A DNA stretch of 64,000 nucleotides from Rhodocyclales bacterium (GCA_026399475.1 JAPLQY010000015.1:112077-176076), one strand, 5' to 3'. Shown: positions 1 to 9,021, counted from the stretch's first letter. The notes: generated from the letters alone by a model not told the origin. Translations and numbers: made by a program.

Positions 1-169
1 TGATGATGCCGGCGAACGCCAGCACGGGCACCACGGCCTTGATGCCGAGGATGGGCGTCAGCGTTGCGGTAAGGATGATGCCGGTGCCGAAGCCGCCCAT
101 GCCGCCAATGATGGCGGAGCCGAAAGAAACGGCGATGACCAGCGCGAGGAGGTTCGGCGAGAGGTCCAT
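1..169 (-). CDS. TauE/SafE-family membrane permease, N-terminal part
   Basis: The reverse strand, read from an ATG at 169, gives about 56 residues that run off the left edge. They form hydrophobic segments with a Gly-rich turn (GSAIIGGMGGFGTG) typical of the first helices of TauE/SafE (DUF81) transporters, which export sulfite, sulfoacetate or other small organic anions across the inner membrane. Only the first one or two membrane helices are present, so neither the substrate nor the integrity of the gene can be judged. The next gene diverges to the right. Confidence 0.6.
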   Translation of the reverse strand, partial: MDLSPNLLALVIAVSFGSAIIGGMGGFGTGIILTATLTPILGIKAVVPVLAFAGII

Positions 170-376
170 GTCGGCATGATAGCCGGTGGTGCGCGAGTTT
201 CGATTGCCTGAGCCCGACCTTGTGCCGGGTTCGTCGAGGACGATGGTGCGGCGGGCCTGCCCGCGCCTTGCGCCCAAGGCGCATCGTCGCAGTGCATCGG
301 CCCGTTCAATTTATCTATTTGCCGGCGCTGCGGCACATGACTAAGCTGGCCGGCTTGTTTGAACAAAGGGAATCGC
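170..376. other. Intergenic region between divergent genes
   Basis: About 200 bases separate the divergent permease fragment and the gene starting at 377. The only clear element is a purine-rich ribosome binding site (aaaggga) just before 377. I see no convincing promoter hexamers, RNA gene or repeat. Confidence 0.4.
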
Positions 377-1540
377 ATGCAATCCGGACCGCGTGAAATC
401 CTTACTCCGTTCCGCCCGATTCCGCTCGATGTTCCCGAGGGGATGAAGCCGAACGAGTTCTTCAACAGCACCGAGAACCTCAACGACCTGGTGCACAACA
501 ACGGCCTGCTGGTGAATCCCGAAGGCCTGCTGCTCTACCGCAAGGCGCTCGGCCACAGCAACGAGTTCGACGCCTCGATCATTTACAACACATCGCAAAG
601 CATCCTCGATCCGCTTGGCCGCCCGGTGCGGCGCACGCAGGTGCCCGACGCCGTGAAGAACGTCTGGAACCGCATGAACCAGGTCATCATCGAGTTCATG
701 CTGGAGTGCTACCCCGACCCGCAGCGCAAGCTGGTGCTGGCCGGCGAAGCCAGTCTCGATGCCACCTGGCCGCTGACCTCGCCGGGCGTGCCGAGCATCC
801 GCATGCTGCACAATCATTTCATTGTCTTCGACAAGGAAGAATTGCTCGCGTCACCGCTGGCCGACGCGAGCAACCCCAACCTGACCGACGGCGGCCAGCA
901 CTCGCTGTTCCAGGCCCACATGCGCGACGTGTACCGCGGATTTTTCGCCGGGCTCGACTTGCAGATTCTTCGACCCTGCACCGACGAGTCGTGCCGCCTC
1001 GCCCTGACCGGCTACCCGCAGGGTTTGCCGAGCTGGGAGATCCAGGGCGGCGTTTCCGCGCTGAAGGACGTTCGTTTCTGGAAGGAATACGACACCCTGC
1101 TCAAGGGCTTCATCGATTTCTACCGCACATTTTTCACGCAGGTCTCGACGCGCAACGCCCCGCTGCCGCGCGACATCCACTTTCCTGAACTGGTCGAGGC
1201 CAGGCTCCAGTTCGACAACGACTTCCTCAAGACGGCGAAAATGGTACGCGACCGCTGCATCAGGGACGCCAAGTACGCCAACGCCATCCGCTGGCAGCCC
1301 GCCTTCAAGCAACTGATCTACCGCAACGACGAAGGCAGGCTGATTGTCACCATCAGCCAGAACTCAATCGGCAACGCCATCACCGAACTGCTCGGCGTCG
1401 TGGTCAAGCGCACACCGGACGCAGTGGCCTACGGGCGCGCCGAGCCGGCGCTGATCGCCAGGTTGCTGGAAGTACGGCGGCGCCTGGTGGAAGCCGATCT
1501 GGGCGAGGCGATCGCCACTTCATATTGGGGCGCGGCATAG
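377..1540 (+). CDS. Conserved-looking hypothetical protein, 387 aa
   Basis: I do not recognise this protein. The ATG at 377 is preferred over one 18 bases upstream because it follows an aaaggga ribosome site at good spacing. The product is soluble-looking, with no signal peptide or membrane helix. It is rich in aromatic and acidic residues, with a His-rich stretch (MLHNHFIVF) in its first half and a Cys pair (CTDESC) near the middle. Codon use matches the neighbours, so it appears to be a real chromosomal gene. It stands alone between a permease and an MFS gene, and nothing in context assigns a function. Confidence 0.7.
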   Translation: MQSGPREILTPFRPIPLDVPEGMKPNEFFNSTENLNDLVHNNGLLVNPEGLLLYRKALGHSNEFDASIIYNTSQSILDPLGRPVRRTQVPDAVKNVWNRMNQVIIEFMLECYPDPQRKLVLAGEASLDATWPLTSPGVPSIRMLHNHFIVFDKEELLASPLADASNPNLTDGGQHSLFQAHMRDVYRGFFAGLDLQILRPCTDESCRLALTGYPQGLPSWEIQGGVSALKDVRFWKEYDTLLKGFIDFYRTFFTQVSTRNAPLPRDIHFPELVEARLQFDNDFLKTAKMVRDRCIRDAKYANAIRWQPAFKQLIYRNDEGRLIVTISQNSIGNAITELLGVVVKRTPDAVAYGRAEPALIARLLEVRRRLVEADLGEAIATSYWGAA

Positions 1541-1720
1541 TTGCCGTATTGCCTGCGCCGTCCTGGAATACCGCTTCGCATAATTTTCCGGCCATTGTCA
1601 TCCGCTGTGGTGCCCCCGGGCGAGGCGATCGGATTTGCATGTTTGTGCCTTAAAATGCGCTCATGCGCCGCACCACCGGGTCTCCGGTGATTTGACCTGC
1701 CGGAACAACTCCTGAACCCG
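1541..1720. other. Intergenic region before the YajR-like gene
   Basis: About 180 bases. A six-base stem hairpin (caccgg-gtct-ccggtg, 1674-1689) lies 30 bases before the MFS gene, without a T run, so it is not a standard terminator. No clear promoter hexamers at proper spacing. Confidence 0.35.
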
Positions 1721-2956
1721 ATGCTATCCCCCACTCCAGACGCCATGAGCCGCGATGAAAAGCGTGCGGGCGTCGCACTGGCTTCCATCTTTGCGCTGCG
1801 CATGCTCGGGCTGTTCCTGATCCTGCCGGTGTTTGCGATCCATGCGCAGAGCATTCCCGGCGGCGACGATCTGACCCTGGTCGGCATCGCGCTCGGGGCT
1901 TACGGTCTGACTCAGGCCATGTTCCAGATTCCTTTTGGCATGGCGTCTGACGCTTTCGGCCGCAAGCGGGTGATCGTTTTCGGCTTGCTGCTGTTTGCCG
2001 CCGGATCGGGAGTGGCCGCCCTGGCGCCGGATGTCTGGTGGACCATTTTCGGCCGCGTGCTGCAGGGCGCCGGGGCGATTTCGGCCGCCGTCACTGCGCT
2101 GGCTTCGGACCTGACGCGGGAGCAGCATCGCACCAAGGTCATGGCGATGATCGGTTCCTCGATCGGCCTGGTGTTCGCCCTGTCGCTGGTCGCCGCGCCC
2201 GCGCTTTATGCCGCGATCGGCATGAGCGGGCTGTTCTGGATGACGGCGGTCCTGGCTGTTGCCGCCATCGGTCTCGTGACCCACGTCGTACCGCCGGCAC
2301 CGCCACTGCCGCCGGGCCCCAAGCCGCCGTTTCGTGATGTGTTGCTCGATACCCAGTTGCTGCGTCTAAATTTCGGCATCTTCACCCTGCACATGGTGCA
2401 GATGGCGATGTTCGTCGTTGTCCCCGGCTTGCTGGTACGTTATGGCGGCCTGCCGCTGGCCTCGCACTGGAAGATCTATCTCCCGGTGGTGCTGGCGTCT
2501 TTCGTCCTGATGGTGCCGGCGATCATCCTTGCCGAAAAACGCAACAAGGTGCGGCCGGTGTTCATTCTTGCCATCAGCCTGCTGCTGGCTACCTTGCTGG
2601 TGATGTGGTCAGGCAGTGCGAATTTCACAGTGGTGGCGGGCGGCCTGCTGAGTTTCTTCGTCGCCTTCAACATTCTCGAAGCCATGCTGCCCTCAATGAT
2701 TTCGCGCATCGCTCCGCCGCGCGCCAAAGGGGCTGCGCTGGGCATATACAACACCACGCAGGCCCTCGGCCTGTTCATCGGCGGGGCGATGGGGGGCTGG
2801 CTGGTAAAGAATTTCGACGCCGGTGCCGTGTTCCTTTGCGGCGCGGTGATGGCCGCACTTTGGCTGGTCACAGCCGCCACCATGCCGCCGGTGCCTGTGC
2901 GTCGGGCGGTTGCAACGCCGCCGTCCGCGCATGGCATACTTGAAACAAAATCCTGA
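1721..2956 (+). CDS. MFS transporter, YajR-like
   Basis: A 411-residue major facilitator with about twelve hydrophobic helices. The loop after helix 2 carries the MFS motif A in the form FGMASDAFGRKRV. The N-terminal half (SLRMLG-like start, YGLTQAMFQIPFG, GRVLQGAGAISAAV, SDLTREQ) matches E. coli YajR, but the protein ends after helix 12 and lacks the C-terminal YAM ferredoxin-like domain. The substrate is unknown; drug/proton antiport is the usual family guess. The start could also be the ATG at 1745; neither has a strong ribosome site. It lies 12 bases before ssb, an arrangement common in betaproteobacteria. Confidence 0.85.
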   Translation: MLSPTPDAMSRDEKRAGVALASIFALRMLGLFLILPVFAIHAQSIPGGDDLTLVGIALGAYGLTQAMFQIPFGMASDAFGRKRVIVFGLLLFAAGSGVAALAPDVWWTIFGRVLQGAGAISAAVTALASDLTREQHRTKVMAMIGSSIGLVFALSLVAAPALYAAIGMSGLFWMTAVLAVAAIGLVTHVVPPAPPLPPGPKPPFRDVLLDTQLLRLNFGIFTLHMVQMAMFVVVPGLLVRYGGLPLASHWKIYLPVVLASFVLMVPAIILAEKRNKVRPVFILAISLLLATLLVMWSGSANFTVVAGGLLSFFVAFNILEAMLPSMISRIAPPRAKGAALGIYNTTQALGLFIGGAMGGWLVKNFDAGAVFLCGAVMAALWLVTAATMPPVPVRRAVATPPSAHGILETKS

Positions 2957-2968
2957 GGAGAAACTCAC

Positions 2969-3427
2969 ATGGCGTCAGTCAACAAGGTCATCATCGTCGG
3001 TAATCTGGGCCGCGATCCGGAAGTGCGTTACACCCCTGATGGTGCGTCGATAGCCAACGTCACCATCGCTACTACCGATACCTGGAAGGACAAGGCGACC
3101 GGTGAAAAAAAGGAAGCCACGGAATGGCATCGCGTGGTGTTCTTCGGCAAGTTGGCCGAAATCGTCGGCCAGTACCTGAAGAAGGGGCGCCAAGTTTATG
3201 TCGAGGGCGCCTTGCGCACCCGCAAGTGGCAGGACAAGGAAGGCCAGGAGCGCTACACGACAGAGATTGTGGCCAATGAAATGAAAATGCTTGGCTCCCG
3301 CGAGGGCATGAGTGACGCACCGCCGCGTGACAGCAGTGGCGGCAGTGGCGCCGCGAATCGCCCGGCAGCAGCGCCGCAAGCGGCCGCCGGCAACTTCAAT
3401 GACTTCGAGGACGACATTCCGTTCTGA
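2969..3427 (+). CDS. ssb: Single-stranded DNA-binding protein
   Basis: A 152-residue SSB. An N-terminal OB fold (about 1-110) begins [23 protein letters not shown] and contains the [14 protein letters not shown] strand. A flexible Gly/Pro/Ala linker follows, then the acidic C-terminal tip DDIPF that recruits replication and repair partners. It binds and protects single-stranded DNA as a tetramer in the cytoplasm. A tgaggag ribosome site precedes the ATG at good spacing. It is cotranscribed or tightly spaced with the upstream MFS gene and ends only 12 bases from the convergent kinase gene, with no obvious terminator between them. Confidence 0.97.
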   Translation: MASVNKVIIVGNLGRDPEVRYTPDGASIANVTIATTDTWKDKATGEKKEATEWHRVVFFGKLAEIVGQYLKKGRQVYVEGALRTRKWQDKEGQERYTTEIVANEMKMLGSREGMSDAPPRDSSGGSGAANRPAAAPQAAAGNFNDFEDDIPF

Positions 3428-3439
3428 GAGGTCACCTGT

Positions 3440-4870
3440 TCAGCATGCCGCGCCGCTCGCTTCCGGCGGCTCGATCGGCAGCGAAATGCGGAACGTGGTG
3501 CCGACCCCGACTTCGCTCGTGACCTCGATGCGCCCGCCGTGTTTTTGCACAATGCCGTAGGACAGCGACAAGCCCAGTCCGGTGCCCTTGCCGATCGGCT
3601 TGGTAGTGAAGAAAGGATCGAAAATCTTCTTCTGGTGTTCTTCCGTGATGCCCGCTCCGGTATCGGCGATTTCGACCCAGACGCCATCGGCCTGCGCGCC
3701 GCAGGCAATCGTGATGCTGCCGCGCCGGCCCTCCGGCATCGCTTGCGCGGCATTTACCAGTAGATTCATGAACACCTGGTTGAGCTGCGACGGCAGGCAT
3801 TTGATCTGCGGCAGATCGCCATAGGCCTTTTCCACGTCGGCGCGGTACTTGATCTCGTTGCGAATGATGTTGAGTGTCGAATCGAGGCCGGCTCTCAGGT
3901 CGACCCATTCCCATTGGTGCGCACTGTCGACGCGCGAGAAGTCTTTCAGGTCGGCCACGATCTGTTTGACCCGGCCGATGCCATCCTTTGACTCCTGCAG
4001 CAGGGCCGGTATGTCTTCCTTCAGGTAATCGAGTTCGGCGTCTTCCTTGATTGCGGCCATTCGCGCCAGCCAGGCCGCGCATTCCGGGTGACTATCCGCC
4101 ATCGACTGGAGCAGGGTTTCGCCCTCGCGATAGCATTCCAGCACATCGCCGATTTGATCGAAGTACTCCACCAGCGAGCCCAGATTGGAGTGCACAAAAC
4201 CGATCGGGTTGTTGATTTCGTGCGCCACTCCCGCCGCCAGTTGACCGATGGACGCCAGCTTTTCAGATTGCACCAGTTGCTGCTGGGTCTGCTTCAGCTC
4301 GGCATTCAGCACCGACAATTCGTTGAAGCGCCGTTTCAGCTCGGCTTCCGCAATTTGCCGCTGCATGATGTCGTCTTCCAGTTCGCGTTTCGCCTGCACG
4401 AGCAGGGAGTTCTGCCGTTTCATCCGGCGCTGGGCCTCGGCCAGTTCGGTGTTGAGTTGCAGAACCTCGGTCGATATGCGTTCCAGATCATGGATGTCAT
4501 GCTCGCCGATCAGTAGCAGGTGCCGGCCCTCGCGATGGATGGCGACACTGATGGACTGACACGGTGTCCCCGGCTTGCCCAGGGTCAGCAAGCCAGCGAA
4601 CAGCGGCGCATCCGGCGTCGGCGGACTGGCCATCCGCAGCAGATCGGCCAGCGGCGGATTGACGAAGCAGCCCTCGACATCGAGCAGACACCCGGCCGGC
4701 AGCGGTTCGCGCCCGATCATTCGCCAGAAGCCGAGATTCGCATCGAGCAGACGGCCTTCATCATTCAGCCGGGCGATCACCACTGCCGTCAGGTGGCGCA
4801 GCGATGGCGGAATCCCTGTCGCCGCGGATGACGCGAAATAGCGTTCCATCGAATCAGCGCGCCCTGCCAT
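3440..4870 (-). CDS. Soluble PAS-like sensor histidine kinase
   Basis: About 476 residues with no membrane helix. Residues about 25-130 form a PAS-like sensor, 130-205 a coiled coil, then a HisKA box with the phospho-acceptor His217 in GVAHEINNPIGF and a C-terminal ATPase domain with N, G1 (DTGAGI), F and G2 (GKGTGLGLS) boxes. The kinase core closely resembles those at 6281 and 15143. The start is uncertain: the ATG at 4870 overlaps the upstream cobalamin gene by 17 bases, while the ATG at 4849 starts 5 bases after its stop. It is the last gene of the leftward sensory operon, so the adjacent cobalamin protein is a plausible input partner. Confidence 0.9.
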   Translation of the reverse strand: MAGRADSMERYFASSAATGIPPSLRHLTAVVIARLNDEGRLLDANLGFWRMIGREPLPAGCLLDVEGCFVNPPLADLLRMASPPTPDAPLFAGLLTLGKPGTPCQSISVAIHREGRHLLLIGEHDIHDLERISTEVLQLNTELAEAQRRMKRQNSLLVQAKRELEDDIMQRQIAEAELKRRFNELSVLNAELKQTQQQLVQSEKLASIGQLAAGVAHEINNPIGFVHSNLGSLVEYFDQIGDVLECYREGETLLQSMADSHPECAAWLARMAAIKEDAELDYLKEDIPALLQESKDGIGRVKQIVADLKDFSRVDSAHQWEWVDLRAGLDSTLNIIRNEIKYRADVEKAYGDLPQIKCLPSQLNQVFMNLLVNAAQAMPEGRRGSITIACGAQADGVWVEIADTGAGITEEHQKKIFDPFFTTKPIGKGTGLGLSLSYGIVQKHGGRIEVTSEVGVGTTFRISLPIEPPEASGAAC

Positions 4871-5921
4871 TCGCGTCGGCGCCGAAGTTCTTCGCCAGCA
4901 GTTCGGCCTGTTCGGCATCGGCTACCCACAGGTCGGCGCCAAGATCGCGCCAGACTTCGTCCAGCGCGTTGATGGTTCGCCCGCCGAGCAAGATCGGGGG
5001 GCAGGCCTGACCCATTTCGGCGCGCAGACTCCCGATAAATTCGCGCGTGGTTTTCAGTTGCTGCGGCATCGAAACCGACAGGCCCAGCAGATCGGGACGC
5101 AGCGCATCGACCTGACCGATCAGCGACGGGTCCGGTACATTGGCGCCGAGAAATTGCGCCGTCCAGCCCGCCGTTTCAAAGGCGTCCGAAATCATGCGCA
5201 GCCCCAACGCATGATGGTTGTTTTCGACGTTGGCGAAAATCGCCGTGCGCGCCATCGGCTCGGCAAATTCCGCGAGCGAGAAGGCATTGGCCATCACATA
5301 TTGCGAAATGGCCGTGGCCAGATGCTCCTGCGCCACGCTTATGCGATTGGCCTGCCACATGCGGCCAACGTCGTACATGGCGGCCTGGATGATGCGCACA
5401 TTCACCGTCGCCAGTGACGCGCCCGCCGTCATGCACTCGCTCACCAGCTGGTGCGCGGCGACGCGCTGGCTGGCCAGCAGCAGGTCGAGATAGGCGTCCT
5501 TTTGCGGCAGGGCCGGCGGCAGATGGCGGAACTCGGCCGGCAGCGTGGCCGGTTTTACCAGCGCCTGACGGCCGGTAGCGAGTAGGCCGAGAACCCGGGC
5601 CTGATCCGCGCCGGTCAGACGTTCGCGATAAAACCCGGCCAGATCATCCAGCGAGTGGTTGAGGTGCTGCGCGTCCACACCGCGCGATTTCAGCACCTCG
5701 GCCACCCAGCACAAGTAGTCGGCAAAAGGCTGGTCGCGGCCGCTGTCGACAGCCGCGCACAGATAATCGATGTGGTGCCGGATATCGGTGCGCCAGGCCT
5801 TGAGCCCCCGCTCACCGAAGCGTTCCAACACTTCGGGGTGCAGGCGGCATTGCTTTTCGACGGTCATCGCGATGGCATCGTCGGCGCTGTTGCGCAACTG
5901 CTCGCTGAGGGAATTCGTCAT
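4854..5921 (-). CDS. Stand-alone cobalamin-binding, CarH-like light-sensor protein
   Basis: A 355-residue soluble protein. Residues 1-135 are a helical domain I cannot name, weakly like RsbR-type N-terminal sensor domains. Residues about 140-220 resemble the four-helix cap of B12 photoreceptors and carry W189-x9-E199-H200, the Wx9EH signature of CarH/LitR proteins. Residues 225-345 are a Rossmann-like B12-binding fold with N235-x-H237-x-x-G240 (the DxHxxG cobalt-ligand motif), SVSMP and LLGGR. Unlike CarH it has no MerR DNA-binding domain, so output is probably through protein contact. A strong ggaggcgaac ribosome site supports this start rather than a longer frame. It sits between an ABM gene and a histidine kinase in one operon. 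Confidence 0.88.
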   Translation of the reverse strand: MTNSLSEQLRNSADDAIAMTVEKQCRLHPEVLERFGERGLKAWRTDIRHHIDYLCAAVDSGRDQPFADYLCWVAEVLKSRGVDAQHLNHSLDDLAGFYRERLTGADQARVLGLLATGRQALVKPATLPAEFRHLPPALPQKDAYLDLLLASQRVAAHQLVSECMTAGASLATVNVRIIQAAMYDVGRMWQANRISVAQEHLATAISQYVMANAFSLAEFAEPMARTAIFANVENNHHALGLRMISDAFETAGWTAQFLGANVPDPSLIGQVDALRPDLLGLSVSMPQQLKTTREFIGSLRAEMGQACPPILLGGRTINALDEVWRDLGADLWVADAEQAELLAKNFGADANGRAR

Positions 5922-5938
5922 GTTCGCCTCCTCCGTTC

Positions 5939-6238
5939 TCAGTCCGTCACCAGGGTCAGCCGTCGCACCTCGGCGCTGCCGGGCACGATCCGCAGGCCTT
6001 TCGGGATGCCGATATGGGACGCCCGGTGCGCCGGCGACTTGAACCAGGTCTCGAAGCTCTCGGCATCCCGCCACCAGGTCAGCAGCCAGAATTCGTCGGG
6101 CTGTTCGCTGTCGCGGACGACCTCCATGCGCACGAAGCCGGGTGCATCGTCCACCAGATGCGGTCGCTGGAGAAATGCCTCGGCAACGTCCTCGCCCATC
6201 TCGTTGGCAACGGTAAACCTGCTGAAACCAAGAAACAT
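5939..6238 (-). CDS. Antibiotic biosynthesis monooxygenase (ABM) domain protein
   Basis: A 99-residue single-domain ABM protein (SRFTVANEMGEDVAEAFLQRP, then FWLLTWWRDAESFETWFKS). This dimeric ferredoxin-like fold occurs in haem-degrading HmoA/IsdG-type enzymes and in cofactor-less quinol monooxygenases. The WWRD..SFETW segment and a nearby His (AHRASH) are typical of the HmoA-like branch, so haem or another tetrapyrrole is a reasonable but unproven ligand. An aaaggatcgac ribosome site precedes the ATG. It lies 17 bases upstream of the cobalamin-protein gene and 42 bases after the PAS kinase, so it is very likely cotranscribed with the signalling genes. Confidence 0.85.
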   Translation of the reverse strand: MFLGFSRFTVANEMGEDVAEAFLQRPHLVDDAPGFVRMEVVRDSEQPDEFWLLTWWRDAESFETWFKSPAHRASHIGIPKGLRIVPGSAEVRRLTLVTD

Positions 6239-6280
6239 GTCGATCCTTTGATTCGCGCGGCAGGGCCGGGCTGTTCTGCT

Positions 6281-8170
6281 TCAAAAAGTCGGCGCTGGCG
6301 GGACGGCGTTGGCGCCGCTGTCTGCCGCGTCGCTCGCCTCCGGCGGCTCGATCGGCAGTGAAATACGGAAGGTTGTGCCGACCCCGACCTCGCTCCTGAC
6401 CTCGATCTTGCCGCCGTGTTTCTGGACGATGCCGTAGGAAAGGGATAAACCCAGTCCGGTGCCCTTGCCGATCGGCTTGGTGGTGAAGAAGGGGTCAAAG
6501 ATGCGCTTGAGGTTTTCTTCCGTGATGCCGGCCCCGGTGTCGGCTACTTCGACCCAGACGCCCGCAGCCTCCGTGCCGCAGCGTATCGTGATGGTGCCGT
6601 GCGTGCCTTCCGGCGTGGCTTGCGCCGCATTCACCAGCAGGTTCATGAACACCTGGTTGAGTTGCGATGGCAGGCACTTGATCGCCGGCAGCTCGCCGTA
6701 TTCCTTGACCACGTCGGCGCGGTACTTGATCTCGTTGTTCACGATATTGAGCGTGGAGCTGAGCCCCGTCCGCAGGTCGACCCACTCCCATTGCTGCGTA
6801 CTGTCGACCCGGGAAAAATCCTTGAGGTCGGCGACGATCTGCTTGACGCGGACAATGCCGTCCCTTGATTCCTTCAGCAGGTCCGGGATGTCTTCCTTCA
6901 GGTAGTCCAGTTCGGCATCCTTCTTGAGCTGCTTCATCTTCTCCAGCAAGGCCGCGCCACCCTCGTGGTCCTTTATCAGTCCGCCCAGCATGACTTCCCC
7001 TTCCTGGTAGCCCGCCAGCAAGGCCATGATCTGCTCGAAGTAGCGCTCCAGCGAACCCAGATTGGATTGCACGAAACCGATCGGGTTGTTGATTTCGTGC
7101 GCCACGCCGGCTGCCAACTGGCCGATCGAGGCCAGTTTTTCCGATTGCACCAGTTGCTGCTGGGCCTGCTGCAGCTCGGTGTTCAGCGCCGACAGTTCGT
7201 TGAAGCGCTCCAACAGTTCCGCCTCAGCCTCCTGGCGGCGAGTGATGTCCTGCTCCAGTTCGTGCGTCGCCTCGCGCAACTGCTCGCCACGGGCGGCCAC
7301 AAGATGTTCCAGTTCGCTCTTGGACTCCATCAGCGCGTATTCCGTCATTCGCTGCTCGGTGACATCCTGCAGCGTCTCGACTGCGCCGACTATCTCGCCG
7401 TCGGGATCGGTCAGCGGTGCCGCGACGAAATACAGCCAGGTTCCGGTCGCGCTAAGGTTCGGGAAGAAATCCTCAGCCTGGTAGGCGCCGGCGATCAGTT
7501 GCGAACGGCTCAGGCGCTTGTTGCCGTAAAGTTCCTTGATGGAGGTTTCGATGCTACCGTCGACAATCAGGTCGGCCATGGTGGACCGCTCGGTGTCGTA
7601 AAAACCCTTTTGGTGTCCTCGGGTACCCACCACGTCGACGGCCTTGATGCCGAGAACCTGCTCACAGGCCTTGTTCCAGTGCGTAACGATATGATTCTGG
7701 TCAATGACGAAAGTTGGCACCGGGTTGCTGTCGATAATCTGCCGCAGTGCCTGCCGTGTCTGTTTCTGGTGTACCTCGGCAAGCTTGCGTTCAGTGGTGT
7801 TGAGGTAGCGCCCGAGGCTGATGATTCGGCCATCCACTTTCAGCAGAGTGACGAACAGATCGACAAAGCGTTCTTCCCCCTGCGCGGTTATCAACTCTGC
7901 TTCGTAGCGCGCGGGCAGGTCCGCGCCGGCAAGGCGCGCCCGGTTGCGCTCCTGCAACATGTCCCGCATCTGCGGCGCAAACAGTTCCCAGAAGTTCATG
8001 CCCAGCAACTGTTGCCGCGAATAGCCGGATAACTCGCACATCGCCTCATTGACCAGCACCAAGCGTTCGCCGTCATGGGCGGCAAAGCCGACCGGCAGCA
8101 ACTCGATCATCGCGGCCAGCTGGGCCATGGAGAAGATGGCATTCGGTAAAGGCTCGGGAAGATCAGCCAT
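6281..8170 (-). CDS. PAS-PAS sensor histidine kinase
   Basis: A 629-residue soluble kinase. PAS1 is at about 20-130 and PAS2 at about 140-275, followed by a coiled coil (275-345), a HisKA box with His358 in GVAHEINNPIGF, and a C-terminal HATPase with DTGAGI and GKGTGLGLS. The ATG at 8170 directly follows the HDOD stop codon, so the longer upstream frame is discarded. The last 280 residues are nearly the same as those of the kinase at 3440, suggesting local duplication. No REC domain is attached; candidate partners are the response regulators encoded at 9341, 10205, 13829, 16665 and 17397. Confidence 0.92.
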   Translation of the reverse strand: MADLPEPLPNAIFSMAQLAAMIELLPVGFAAHDGERLVLVNEAMCELSGYSRQQLLGMNFWELFAPQMRDMLQERNRARLAGADLPARYEAELITAQGEERFVDLFVTLLKVDGRIISLGRYLNTTERKLAEVHQKQTRQALRQIIDSNPVPTFVIDQNHIVTHWNKACEQVLGIKAVDVVGTRGHQKGFYDTERSTMADLIVDGSIETSIKELYGNKRLSRSQLIAGAYQAEDFFPNLSATGTWLYFVAAPLTDPDGEIVGAVETLQDVTEQRMTEYALMESKSELEHLVAARGEQLREATHELEQDITRRQEAEAELLERFNELSALNTELQQAQQQLVQSEKLASIGQLAAGVAHEINNPIGFVQSNLGSLERYFEQIMALLAGYQEGEVMLGGLIKDHEGGAALLEKMKQLKKDAELDYLKEDIPDLLKESRDGIVRVKQIVADLKDFSRVDSTQQWEWVDLRTGLSSTLNIVNNEIKYRADVVKEYGELPAIKCLPSQLNQVFMNLLVNAAQATPEGTHGTITIRCGTEAAGVWVEVADTGAGITEENLKRIFDPFFTTKPIGKGTGLGLSLSYGIVQKHGGKIEVRSEVGVGTTFRISLPIEPPEASDAADSGANAVPPAPTF

Positions 8171-8172
8171 GG

Positions 8173-9021
8173 TTATCCCAGCAAGTTGGCAAAGCCGTTG
8201 AAATGCTTGTCGGCCTGTTCCAGCACCGCCCGCAGTTGTTTTTCGCCGAGACCGAGGCGTTGCCACGCAGCGGCATTCGGCGGTGGCACCAGGGCATCCG
8301 GATCGCCCGCCAGATCGAGCGCATGGGCCAGCACATCGGCGACATGAACCACATCGGCCATATCGGCCGGTACCTTGGGCGCGTCCGGATTCATCTGATG
8401 GTGTCGCTCCACCGCAGCGGCAATCGGCGCTGGAATACGCCAGTGGCGGCACAACTCGCTGCCGATTTGCGCGTGGTCGCAACCCAGCACCGCACGTTCT
8501 GCGTCGAGCAGCAGGCAATCCGCCTGTTTGCGCCGCAACAGGATGTCGGCATACACCGTCGGGTACGTGACCACCAGTACCAGGCGGCCAATGTCGTGCA
8601 GCAATCCGGCCAGAAACAGGGTTTCCGGACTCAGTTTGGCGAAGGGCGCCAGCTTTGCGGCGCAGGACGCCGCGCCGAGCGAATGGCGCCAGAAAATTCG
8701 AGGGTCGAAGCCCTCACCGCCTCTGCCCAGCCATGCCGCGGCAATCCCAGCCGTGGTCACCAGTGAGCGGACATTGACAAAACCCAGCACCGTGATCGCC
8801 TCGGCAATCGTGTCTATCCTGCCCTGCATGCCGTAAAACGGCGAATTGGCCACGCGCAGGGTACGTGCCGCCAGCGCCTGGTCATGGCCGATGCCGCGCG
8901 CCAGGCGGTCGATATCGACATCCTCCTCACCCATGGTTTGCAGCAGTTCCATCACCACCGTCGGCAGCGAGGGCAGGGCGTGCAAGCTGCCGACGATCTC
9001 AGCCAGGCTCGGCGTTGTCAT
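8173..9021 (-). CDS. HDOD domain signalling protein
   Basis: A 282-residue HDOD protein. The domain (about 10-215) begins LPSLPTVVMELLQ and keeps the HD pair in GLLHDIGRLV, although HDOD proteins usually lack a complete phosphohydrolase site. These proteins link two-component and c-di-GMP signalling to motility, chemotaxis or expression, generally by binding partners. The start overlaps the stop of the upstream small gene by four bases (ATGA), and its own stop is followed directly by the kinase ATG, so it is translationally coupled on both sides. Confidence 0.92.
   Translation of the reverse strand: MTTPSLAEIVGSLHALPSLPTVVMELLQTMGEEDVDIDRLARGIGHDQALAARTLRVANSPFYGMQGRIDTIAEAITVLGFVNVRSLVTTAGIAAAWLGRGGEGFDPRIFWRHSLGAASCAAKLAPFAKLSPETLFLAGLLHDIGRLVLVVTYPTVYADILLRRKQADCLLLDAERAVLGCDHAQIGSELCRHWRIPAPIAAAVERHHQMNPDAPKVPADMADVVHVADVLAHALDLAGDPDALVPPPNAAAWQRLGLGEKQLRAVLEQADKHFNGFANLLG

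Noticed and set aside
5922..6284. N-terminal extension of the cobalamin protein to 476 codons
   Set aside because: The extra 121 codons overlap the ABM gene in another frame and look like shadow sequence, while the ATG at 5921 has a strong ribosome site.
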